A DNA stretch of 12,755 nucleotides from CAZTII01 sp964613305. GTDB lineage: Bacteria; Bacillota_I; Bacilli_A; Erysipelotrichales; Erysipelotrichaceae. The notes below the pieces were generated by a model. It was given only the letters and a program-made list of their open reading frames with translations, did not search any database and was not told where the DNA came from. The position numbers and the translations under genes are program-made. The DNA lies in assembly GCA_964613305.1 (NCBI GenBank), contig CAZTII010000056.1, forward strand, positions 1-12,755, given 5' to 3'. The stretch's first letter is position 1. Each line of letters begins with the position of its first letter. Positions 7,106 to 12,755 of the stretch are shown here, in pieces.

Positions 7106-9059
7106 CTTCTTTAACCTCCTGTATGTATTCACTTACCACTTGCAACAATTCATTCTTCAAGTCATGGATATTTGTAGAACTTGGACGCTGTAATGCCGCT
7201 GCACTACGATGACCGCCACCCTTCATTTTTTCCATAATGACTTGCACATTTATTTTACCACTACTTCTAGCACTAATCGCAACTTCATTATCAACCGTTT
7301 TCGCAATAACAAACACCGCCTCAACACTACGAATCGCTAAAATATTGTTTGCGACTTGTGACATGATGGAACGTGTAACAACCTTATCTTCCACCGGCGC
7401 CACAACAATACCTTGTTCATACATTTCACAATCATGCATAATAAGTGATTTTAACTCAAATTCATCATATGTATCGCGTAAATACTCATCAACTTCAGCC
7501 GGATCGCCACCCCATGTCTTAATCATTGCCGCTGCCTCAAACGTTCTAACACCAGTTCGAACTTTAAAATGATTTGTATCAATGACAATTCCCGTCAACA
7601 TAATCGTTGCTTCGATAGCGTTAATTTCAATGTTATTCGATAAATACGAAACAAACTCACTCAACAATTCACACGTACTAGAAGCACCTGCTTCAATATA
7701 CACAAGTGTTGGATTAACACTTAAATCAGCACCACGTCGATGATGGTCTAAAATAACAATCTTCTTCGCTTTATCAAGTACGCTAGCACCATTAGATTGA
7801 GCAACCGAATGATGATCTACCATAATAACTAAGGTATCATCACGTAACTGATTGTTTGCTTCGTTTTCACTTACAAACATATGGTTTTCAGCAATTTCCT
7901 TCTTATATTTAAGCAAAGCACCTTCTAATTTTTCTTCAATTCCACCAGTTTTCGCAATAATACAACACGGTTTATGATAACCTTGAACGATACGACTAAC
8001 ACAAAGAGCAGCACCCATGCAATCAAAATCCATTTCTTTATGACCACAAATAATAACATTATGAGACTTCACAATTAAATCTTTTAATGTATTTGCCATA
8101 ATACGAACACGAACACGACTACGTTTTTCTAAGGCTTCACTACTTCCACCAAAGTACTTCACATCTTCGCCAATTTTTCTAAACACAACTTGATCACCGC
8201 CACGGCTTTGAGCTAAATCCATCAAATTGATTACTTCTTCATCAAGCTCAGCGAAACTGTTACTACCACGCGCAAAACTCATCGAACACGTAATCGAAAC
8301 ACCTAACTCAGTAGATGCTTTTTTAACGGTATTTAAAATACTAAATTTATTCTCAATCATTTTAGAAAAACTTAATTCATTTAACACTAAAATATATCGA
8401 TCATTTTTAATACGACGCAACAAACAACCAAACTCACGACTCCACTCCACAATCGGCTGACGAATAGAATTATTAATGCTTGACATAATTTGTTCATCTT
8501 CATATTGAGTTGCTTCATCATAATTATCTAAATTGATCATTCCTAATACGGTTTTATCATCGTGATATTGTTTTTTATACGCTTCCACTTCACTAATATC
8601 ATGAAATAATATTGATTGCGAATTTTCACTACGACTAACACAATACGTGCTATCATCAATCACCACATCAACACGATCACTTTTTCCCGATATTAGTTCA
8701 TCGCATTCAGGCAACCATTGTAATAATTTTTGACCAATCCGATCTAACCCACGATTAACAAGCAAATCACTCATCCACGTAATAACGTATTCATCATCAT
8801 ACGTTAACATCGCACATTCACCAAACAATAAAACATCTTTAAAATCGGTTCCTAATACTTCCGACAAACCAAGAATCGTTCGATTATGACGATGAGTAAG
8901 ATACCATGTACTATAACTAATACAAGCGATTTCACTAACAATAAAAACAATCATCCAAGCAATGTTGTTAATTAACAACTTACTCAAAAAGACCATCAAA
9001 AGAAATTGGATGATTATAAATATAAGTAAGCGAATTTTAAGCCTGTTTATCTCTTCCAT
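7086..9059 (-). CDS. gdpP: Cyclic-di-AMP phosphodiesterase GdpP
   Basis: A membrane-bound DHH/DHHA1 phosphodiesterase that hydrolyses c-di-AMP to pApA, setting the second messenger level that controls potassium uptake, osmolyte transport and wall stress tolerance. It has 657 residues, as expected. Two membrane segments (about 8-29 and 32-54) are followed by a degenerate PAS-like region (about 75-155) and a GGDEF-like domain (about 165-300) with GMINLDNYDEATQYEDEQ but no GGDEF signature, so no cyclase activity is expected. The DHH domain has HKEMDFD (340-346), VDHH (414-417), LDHH (437-440) and VIDTNHF (492-498). The DHHA1 motif GGGHRSAAA is at 614-622. All metal-binding residues look present. 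An AGGAGA lies 7 nt before the start. It overlaps yybS by 23 nt and rplI by 20 nt, the usual Bacillota order. Confidence 0.97.
   Translation of the reverse strand: MEEINRLKIRLLIFIIIQFLLMVFLSKLLINNIAWMIVFIVSEIACISYSTWYLTHRHNRTILGLSEVLGTDFKDVLLFGECAMLTYDDEYVITWMSDLLVNRGLDRIGQKLLQWLPECDELISGKSDRVDVVIDDSTYCVSRSENSQSILFHDISEVEAYKKQYHDDKTVLGMINLDNYDEATQYEDEQIMSSINNSIRQPIVEWSREFGCLLRRIKNDRYILVLNELSFSKMIENKFSILNTVKKASTELGVSITCSMSFARGSNSFAELDEEVINLMDLAQSRGGDQVVFRKIGEDVKYFGGSSEALEKRSRVRVRIMANTLKDLIVKSHNVIICGHKEMDFDCMGAALCVSRIVQGYHKPCCIIAKTGGIEEKLEGALLKYKKEIAENHMFVSENEANNQLRDDTLVIMVDHHSVAQSNGASVLDKAKKIVILDHHRRGADLSVNPTLVYIEAGASSTCELLSEFVSYLSNNIEINAIEATIMLTGIVIDTNHFKVRTGVRTFEAAAMIKTWGGDPAEVDEYLRDTYDEFELKSLIMHDCEMYEQGIVVAPVEDKVVTRSIMSQVANNILAIRSVEAVFVIAKTVDNEVAISARSSGKINVQVIMEKMKGGGHRSAAALQRPSSTNIHDLKNELLQVVSEYIQEVKEDESNIA
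7115..7120 (-). promoter_or_regulatory. Ribosome binding site that fixes the rplI start
   Basis: AGGAGG, 9 nt before the ATG at 7105 and inside the last codons of gdpP. It supports the canonical 148-residue L9. Confidence 0.88.
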
Positions 9060-9975
9060 TCATCTCTCCTAACAAGTAATTCTTTAAATCACTTGTACTG
9101 TATAAAAATCCTAAAATAATTAAAAAATACAATAAATACGGAATGAATATACATCCGATAGCTACAAACATCGGCACTCTTTTATTATTTGTTTTATGCG
9201 ACCATATTATTATAGCAATCATACCAAAGAAACATAAATACAGAAAACAAACAATATTCACAAGAACGTATAGTTGAAACAACAATCGATTATCTTTATA
9301 TTCAGCAACCACTCTTGCACCAACAAAAATAAGCAACAAACTACTATATGCGAGCCATTTATTCGGACGAATCGATGTGATTGGTTGCATCACAGGAACT
9401 TCTACCTTTAATTTTTTTAAAATCAACATAGAAAATAAATGAGTAACCGTTCCTTCTAAAACACCTATCAACAATGGACTAACAATCATCATCACTTGAA
9501 GCATCGCATCAAAATCCAATTGTTTCATCGCTTCATTACTATCAAGCAAGGGCTGAAGTGATGTTTTAACCAATTCCATCTCTTTAAGTATATCATAACC
9601 AAAAAAGGTTGCCAATAAAACGGTGGTAATTACATTCACCGCAATCGAAGTAACAATTGTCGTTAATAATAACCGCGACACCTTCCATTTCTTATGAATA
9701 CCATGCCCATACACTAAACCACATACCGACATAGAGCTAAAATAAAACATCGATTGACTGCTTCCTAAAACTAGTGATAATAACATCATCGATACAACTG
9801 GTAATATTCCTTCTTTAAATCCATATTTCGATGTAAAAAAAGCAAAAGGAATAGGAATTAACCATAAAAAATACGCTTCCATCAATCCACCGGTTTGACG
9901 ATTCATAAATAACATTAAACCACCAAGAGCCAACATCGATGCGCCATCAGTAATTCTTCTAACATCTTGATTCAT
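9037..9975 (-). CDS. yybS: YybS family polytopic membrane protein (DUF2232)
   Basis: A 312-residue integral membrane protein with about eight hydrophobic segments. The opening MNQDVRRITDGASMLALGGL and the region FTSKYGFKEGILPVVSMMLL fit the YybS/DUF2232 family. The function is unknown; relatives sit directly before gdpP in many Bacillota, so a link to c-di-AMP signalling or the envelope is often suggested (inference). The fold resembles small-molecule transport membrane components, but no catalytic residues can be pointed to. GGAGG lies 5 nt upstream of the start. It is separated from rpsR by 50 nt containing a hairpin, the only sizeable gap in the array, so its expression may be lower than that of the ribosomal genes. 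It overlaps gdpP by 23 nt. Confidence 0.88.
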   Translation of the reverse strand: MNQDVRRITDGASMLALGGLMLFMNRQTGGLMEAYFLWLIPIPFAFFTSKYGFKEGILPVVSMMLLSLVLGSSQSMFYFSSMSVCGLVYGHGIHKKWKVSRLLLTTIVTSIAVNVITTVLLATFFGYDILKEMELVKTSLQPLLDSNEAMKQLDFDAMLQVMMIVSPLLIGVLEGTVTHLFSMLILKKLKVEVPVMQPITSIRPNKWLAYSSLLLIFVGARVVAEYKDNRLLFQLYVLVNIVCFLYLCFFGMIAIIIWSHKTNNKRVPMFVAIGCIFIPYLLYFLIILGFLYSTSDLKNYLLGEMNGRDKQA

Positions 9976-9993
9976 ACTTGCCTCCTATATTCA

Positions 9994-10021
9994 TAAAACC
10001 TCCATCATTAAGATGGAGGCT
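9994..10021 (-). terminator. Hairpin between rpsR and yybS: partial terminator or attenuator
   Basis: On the minus strand CCTCCATC and GATGGAGG pair perfectly around a 5-base TTAAT loop (stem 9998-10005 with 10011-10018) and are followed by only four T residues. The short T-tract suggests partial termination, which would set the ribosomal protein genes above the downstream membrane genes. No separate promoter for yybS is visible after it, so some read-through is expected. Confidence 0.6.
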
Positions 10022-10025
10022 CATA

Positions 10026-10256
10026 TTAGTCGTTAACGTAAGGTAATAATGCCATTTGGCGAGCACGTTTAATTGCTGTAGCTAATAAACGTTGGTACTT
10101 AGCACGTGTGCCAGTAACTCGTCTTGGAATAATTTTACCGTTTGCTGAAACAAATTTTTTCAACAATTCAATATCTTTATAATCGATAGATGTTACGTTA
10201 TTCTTTGTAAAATAACAAACTTTTTTACGTCCCATTCTTTGTTTTTTAAATGCCAT
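10026..10256 (-). CDS. rpsR: 30S ribosomal protein S18
   Basis: S18 binds the platform of the 30S subunit as a heterodimer with S6. The 76-residue sequence matches the family throughout: RKKVCYFTKN (10-19), IDYKDIELLKKFVSANGKI (24-42), PRRVTGTRAKYQRLLATAI (44-62) and KRARQMALLPY (63-73). Only one cysteine (Cys14) is present, so no Cys4 zinc site is expected. AAGGAGA lies 7 nt before the start. It is third in rpsF-ssb-rpsR, the standard order, allowing co-production with its partner S6. Confidence 0.98.
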   Translation of the reverse strand: MAFKKQRMGRKKVCYFTKNNVTSIDYKDIELLKKFVSANGKIIPRRVTGTRAKYQRLLATAIKRARQMALLPYVND

Positions 10257-10272
10257 AAAATTCTCCTTTCAA

Positions 10273-10746
10273 TTAAAATGGTAAATCATCACTAGAAATA
10301 TCAAACGTATTTCCAGATGTAAAATCATCAAATCCTCGATTATCGTCAAAACCACCCACGTTACTATCCGCTGTAAATGATGGCGTATAGTTTGTTTGAT
10401 TAAACGATGACGAACGATTCTCCGACGCACCTTTTGATTCAAGTATTTGGCAACTATCACAAACTACCTCAGTGACGTACACCTTTTTACCGTCAGCACC
10501 ATCATAATTTCGTGTTGAAATTCTACCTTCGACACCAACTAAAGCACCTTTTTTAGCATACTGAGCCATAAATTCAGCTGACTGCCGCCAAGCTACACAA
10601 TTAATGAAATCAGCAGATCTTTCTTGTCCTTGAGCAACACGACGATTACAAGCCACTGTAAAAGTAGCAACTGATAATCCACTTTGTGTCTTCTTTAATT
10701 CAATATCTTTTGTAAGACGCCCTACAAGCACAACACGATTTATCAT
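10273..10746 (-). CDS. ssb: Single-stranded DNA-binding protein SSB
   Basis: A tetrameric protein that coats single-stranded DNA in replication, repair and recombination and recruits partners through its tail. It has 157 residues. The OB fold spans about 1-105, opening MINRVVLVGRLTKDIELKKT and including FTVACNRR, DFINCVAWRQSAEFM and GVEGRISTRNYDG. A low-complexity Ser/Asn/Gly/Asp linker follows. The acidic C-terminal tip DDLPF (153-157) is intact, so partner recruitment (PriA, RecQ, DnaG and others) should be possible. AAGGAG lies 8 nt upstream and overlaps the rpsF stop; the gap to rpsF is 11 nt. Its place between rpsF and rpsR marks it as the housekeeping SSB, not a plasmid or phage copy. 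Confidence 0.97.
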   Translation of the reverse strand: MINRVVLVGRLTKDIELKKTQSGLSVATFTVACNRRVAQGQERSADFINCVAWRQSAEFMAQYAKKGALVGVEGRISTRNYDGADGKKVYVTEVVCDSCQILESKGASENRSSSFNQTNYTPSFTADSNVGGFDDNRGFDDFTSGNTFDISSDDLPF

Positions 10747-10757
10747 GATTTCACTCC

Positions 10758-11042
10758 TTATTGTTCTTCTTTAATGATCATGTAACGAACAATGTTTTGG
10801 TTGATACGCATTAAACGATCAAACTCTTTAACAACTTCATTGTTTGCTTCAAATTTTACTACCATGTAGTAACCTTTGTTCATATGATCAATACTATACG
10901 CAAATTCTTTAACGCCCCACTCATCCACTTTTGTAATATTACCACCGTTAGTAATAATAGCATGCATGGAATCAATCACTTCTTGACGTTTTTCATCATC
11001 TAATGATGCATTTACGATGTACATGACTTCATATTTTCTCAT
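10758..11042 (-). CDS. rpsF: 30S ribosomal protein S6
   Basis: S6 pairs with S18 on the 30S platform. The 94-residue length and the sequence are typical: MRKYEVMYIVNASLDDEKR at the N-terminus, VDEWGVKEFAYSIDHMNKGYY in the middle (39-59) and EFDRLMRINQNIVRYMIIKEE at the C-terminus. It is the first gene of the long minus-strand array. A full AAGGAGGTG ribosome binding site precedes the ATG, and a promoter and structured leader lie upstream. In many bacteria the S6:S18 complex represses its own mRNA by binding the leader; the structure here could serve that role. Confidence 0.98.
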   Translation of the reverse strand: MRKYEVMYIVNASLDDEKRQEVIDSMHAIITNGGNITKVDEWGVKEFAYSIDHMNKGYYMVVKFEANNEVVKEFDRLMRINQNIVRYMIIKEEQ

Positions 11043-11050
11043 GTCGACAC

Positions 11051-11087
11051 CTCCTTATGGTCTATTGGCCAGCTTACTGGCAAGGAA
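11051..11087 (-). promoter_or_regulatory. Structured rpsF leader that can hide the ribosome binding site
   Basis: In the mRNA, UUCCUU (11087-11082) can pair with AAGGAG of the ribosome binding site (11056-11051), one pair being G-U. Enclosed directly after the 5' strand is a perfect hairpin GCCAG-UAAG-CUGGC (11081-11068), leaving CAAUAGACCAU unpaired on the 3' side. The layout suits autoregulation by S6:S18, but I do not see the CCG bulge described for the known S6:S18 leader motif, so this may be a variant or something else. Confidence 0.45.
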
Positions 11088-11112
11088 TAAATATGTTCTA
11101 TCTATTCAGTAC

Positions 11113-11144
11113 ATTATAGTAGCACACATAATAAAGAAATTCAA
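11113..11144 (-). promoter_or_regulatory. Promoter of the rpsF-rlmH array
   Basis: On the minus strand a TTGAAT -35 (11139-11144) is followed by 17 nt and TACTAT (11116-11121), preceded by TG plus one base (TGCTACTAT, extended -10). A perfect TATAAT (11113-11118) overlaps it but would give a 20-nt spacer. Either choice starts transcription near 11106-11109 and leaves a leader of about 65 nt. Confidence 0.7.
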
Positions 11145-11182
11145 GAAATTTTAAAAGAAAGTCAAAATAAATGAATAACTTA

Positions 11183-11191
11183 TGTTACTAT
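11183..11191 (+). promoter_or_regulatory. Candidate extended -10 promoter of the pseudouridine synthase gene
   Basis: TGTTACTAT matches the extended -10 pattern seen at the rpsF and FecCD promoters. No good -35 lies 16-18 nt upstream. Transcription would start near 11198, right at the AGAGGT ribosome binding site (11198-11203), giving a very short leader, so the call is tentative. Confidence 0.4.
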
Positions 11192-11210
11192 TAAAAAAGA
11201 GGTAATTCTT

Positions 11211-11987
11211 ATGAAAAAAGCATGGACAAAAGAAACGATAATACAACCAAACAGTCAACAAATAAGCGAAGAAGTTCGTTTAAATAAATACCTAACAATG
11301 AGCGGTTTTTGTTCAAGACGCGAAGCCGATCGTTTAATTGAAGCACAACGAGTAACTATTGATGATGAAATCGCAACAATGGGAACTAAAGTAAAACCAA
11401 ATCAACTGGTTAAAGTTGACAACAATTTAATACAACCAACCTTCAGTCATATTTATATTATTGTCAACAAACCAATTGGAATTACATGCACTTTAGATAA
11501 AGAAATCGAAGGAAATTTAGATGATTTCATGAATTATCCTCAACGAATATTTCAAGTGGGTCGCTTAGATAAAGATTCCTCAGGATTACTATTACTTACA
11601 AGCAATGGTGATATCGTCAATAAAATACTAAGTAGCGAAAACAATCACGAAAAAGAATACATCGTAACTGTCAATCAAGATTTAACTTCAACTTTTATCA
11701 ATACCTTAAGAAATGGTGTAGAAATAACAAACACTGTTAATAAAACGCGGGTTGTTACAAAAAAATGTAGTGTAGTACAACACGATAAACGAAGTTTTTC
11801 CATCATTTTGACTCAAGGTTATAACCGTCAAATTCGCCGGATGTGTTCTGAATTAGGATATCGCGTTACAGCCCTACATCGTAAACGCATCATGCACATC
11901 AAAGACACTAATCTAAAGATAGGTCAATGGCGCTATTTAACAAAGGAAGAAGAACAACAATTACTCACTACGATAGAAAAGGAATGA
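11211..11987 (+). CDS. rluF: RluF-type 23S rRNA pseudouridine synthase
   Basis: An RsuA-family enzyme that isomerises a uridine in 23S rRNA. The E. coli RluF target is U2604; the target here is inferred. It has 258 residues: an S4 RNA-binding domain (about 22-70, VRLNKYLTMSGFCSRREAD) and the catalytic domain with Asp120 in VGRLDKDSSGLLLLT (116-130). The stretches NHEKEYIVTV (145-154) and TQGYNRQIRRMC (201-212) are typical. The DKDSSGL form and the NKILSSENNHEKEY block favour RluF over RluB or RsuA, which usually have GRLDxxTxGLLLLTNDG. AGAGGT lies 7 nt before the start. It is divergent from rpsF across 168 nt and is monocistronic, closed by its own terminator. Confidence 0.88.
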   Translation: MKKAWTKETIIQPNSQQISEEVRLNKYLTMSGFCSRREADRLIEAQRVTIDDEIATMGTKVKPNQLVKVDNNLIQPTFSHIYIIVNKPIGITCTLDKEIEGNLDDFMNYPQRIFQVGRLDKDSSGLLLLTSNGDIVNKILSSENNHEKEYIVTVNQDLTSTFINTLRNGVEITNTVNKTRVVTKKCSVVQHDKRSFSIILTQGYNRQIRRMCSELGYRVTALHRKRIMHIKDTNLKIGQWRYLTKEEEQQLLTTIEKE

Positions 11988-12001
11988 TATTCCTTTTCTT
12001 T
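11975..12001 (+). terminator. Rho-independent terminator of rluF
   Basis: GAAAAGGAAT (11976-11985) pairs perfectly with ATTCCTTTTC (11989-11998) around a 3-base loop, with one further A-T pair. The TGA stop codon lies in the loop side of the stem. A short TTT follows, and the 3' arm is itself U-rich. It separates rluF from the FecCD promoter. Confidence 0.75.
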
Positions 12002-12012
12002 ATGCAAAATAC

Positions 12013-12041
12013 TTTACATTATGAAATCATCATGATACTAT
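12013..12041 (+). promoter_or_regulatory. Promoter of the FecCD-family permease gene
   Basis: TTTACA (12013-12018), a 17-nt spacer and TACTAT (12036-12041), the latter preceded by TGA to make an extended -10. The expected transcription start, near 12048, falls inside a palindrome. Confidence 0.7.
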
Positions 12042-12046
12042 ATAAA

Positions 12047-12064
12047 AGTTAGTTTAGACTAACT
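12047..12064 (+). promoter_or_regulatory. Palindromic operator, DtxR/MntR-like
   Basis: AGTTAGTTTAGACTAACT has perfect 7-bp arms around TTAG. Its inner part TTAGT-TTAG-ACTAA has the 5-4-5 layout of DtxR-family boxes such as TTAGG-TTAG-CCTAA, differing only by a symmetric change. It covers the predicted transcription start, where a bound repressor would block the permease gene. The metal (iron or manganese) is not decided by the sequence. The same repeat could form an RNA hairpin, but no U-run follows. Confidence 0.55.
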
Positions 12065-12078
12065 AGAGAGAAAATACT

Positions 12079-12755
12079 ATGTCCCTAAAACAAAAATCAA
12101 TCACAATACCAGTTATTGTATTAAGTATGTTGTTGCTGTTTTCCATTGCTTTTGGTATTCGTGTTGGTTCAGTAAATCTTCCAATAAACGATATCCTTGC
12201 CGTCTTTTCCTATAAGCTATTCAACAATCCTTTAATGGTTAAAAACAGTGTTGTCGATATCGTTTGGCTTTTACGTTTTCCTCGTGTTCTACTAGCCATA
12301 TCAGTTGGTACAGGACTAGCAGTATCAGGAAATGTCATGCAAGCCATTGTAAAAAATCCACTTGCTGACCCTTATATTCTAGGAGTATCTTCTGGGGCTA
12401 TGCTTGGTGCAACTCTAGCCATCATGTTAGGCGTTGGTATATCCTTTGGTCCAAATTTTATTGGTATTACCGCCTTTATCGGAGCATTATGTATTTCCTA
12501 TTTGGTCATGTTAATCGCAAATAAGAAAGGTAATACTTCTAGTGTTCGCTTACTATTAAGCGGAATGGCTCTTAACTCATTATGTTCTTCTTTCAGTAAT
12601 TTCATCATCTTTATTTCAAACAACAAACAAGGAATACAAACAATTACCTTTTGGCTAATGGGAAGTTTAGCTGGAAGCAAATGGTCACAAGTATCCATTA
12701 TTTTACCATTAATGATTGTATTAACAATCTATTTCTACAGTCAACATCGTGTTTT
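12079..12755 (+). CDS. FecCD-family ABC transporter permease (iron-siderophore/heme/cobalamin type), 3' end cut by window
   Basis: The first 225 residues of a family of about 330, open to the window edge. It is the membrane permease of an importer that pairs with an ATPase and a binding lipoprotein to take up ferric siderophores, heme or vitamin B12. Diagnostic motifs are RFPRVL (66-71), SGNVMQAIVKNPLADPYILG (83-102), the following VSSGA (103-107) and FWLMGSLAG (191-199). Membrane segments lie about 10-28, 68-90, 103-121, 128-147, 157-178 and 204-222. The start ATG follows a weak AGAGAG. Partner genes are presumably to the right, outside the window. The putative DtxR-like operator at its start suggests repression when the metal is plentiful, favouring iron over B12 (inference; no cobalamin riboswitch is seen in the 91-nt upstream gap). 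Confidence 0.93.
   Translation, partial: MSLKQKSITIPVIVLSMLLLFSIAFGIRVGSVNLPINDILAVFSYKLFNNPLMVKNSVVDIVWLLRFPRVLLAISVGTGLAVSGNVMQAIVKNPLADPYILGVSSGAMLGATLAIMLGVGISFGPNFIGITAFIGALCISYLVMLIANKKGNTSSVRLLLSGMALNSLCSSFSNFIIFISNNKQGIQTITFWLMGSLAGSKWSQVSIILPLMIVLTIYFYSQHRV

Noticed and set aside
7237..8460. Two plus-strand open frames opposite gdpP
   Set aside because: They are antisense to the DHH and GGDEF-like coding regions, Ser/Thr-rich low-complexity translations with no start signals.
7560..8560. Diguanylate cyclase activity from the GGDEF-like domain of GdpP
   Set aside because: The signature motif is not present; this degeneracy is normal for GdpP and not a finding.
10269..10460. 63-codon minus-strand frame within ssb
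   Set aside because: It is an out-of-frame reading of the low-complexity ssb linker; ssb itself is unambiguous.
12498..12698. 66-codon minus-strand frame
   Set aside because: It is antisense to the FecCD permease, whose family motifs run through this region.

Overview
This is a low-GC Bacillota (Firmicutes) chromosomal segment, probably from Bacilli or Erysipelotrichia-like gut or commensal relatives. The lineage call is an inference from gene order, strong AAGGAGG ribosome binding sites and AT-rich codons; no rRNA or other phylogenetic marker settles it.

Layout. (1) Positions 80-1066 (+): an orphan membrane protein of the PTS EIIC-like family (PF13303 type). It converges through a near-perfect bidirectional terminator on ptsH (HPr, 1098-1364, -), which has its own promoter. 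(2) Positions 1486-11042 (-): one long co-directional array with the order rpsF-ssb-rpsR-yybS-gdpP-rplI-dnaB-(M23 endopeptidase)-yycJ/walJ-htrC-like-rlmH. Most junctions are overlaps or gaps of 1-16 nt. The exception is a 50-nt gap with a hairpin between rpsR and yybS, so this is probably one transcription unit with an internal attenuator. A promoter and a structured leader lie upstream of rpsF. (3) Positions 11211-11987 (+): an RluF-type 23S rRNA pseudouridine synthase, divergent from rpsF and closed by a strong hairpin terminator. (4) Positions 12079-12755 (+): the first two thirds of a FecCD-family metal-siderophore/heme/cobalamin ABC permease, cut by the window edge. A palindrome at its transcription start resembles DtxR/MntR-family metalloregulator operators.

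How the genes fit together. The minus-strand array joins translation (S6, S18, L9, RlmH), replication (SSB, DnaB), c-di-AMP turnover (GdpP) and envelope genes. YycJ, HtrC and RlmH are the tail of the walRK operon in Bacillus and Staphylococcus, but here walR, walK, yycH and yycI are absent between dnaB and yycJ. A membrane-anchored LysM-like/G5/M23 cell-wall endopeptidase sits there instead.

Most notable: the HtrC-like protein keeps the fold landmarks and the PDZ domain but has lost the catalytic His and Ser, and it has gained a DxDxDGxxD loop of calcium-binding type. Other points are a possible SD-sequestering rpsF leader, a shared TGnTACTAT extended -10 element in several promoters, and the putative metal-responsive operator before the FecCD gene. 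No mobile elements, CRISPR arrays, tRNAs or rRNAs were seen, and no gene-free stretch exceeds about 170 bases.
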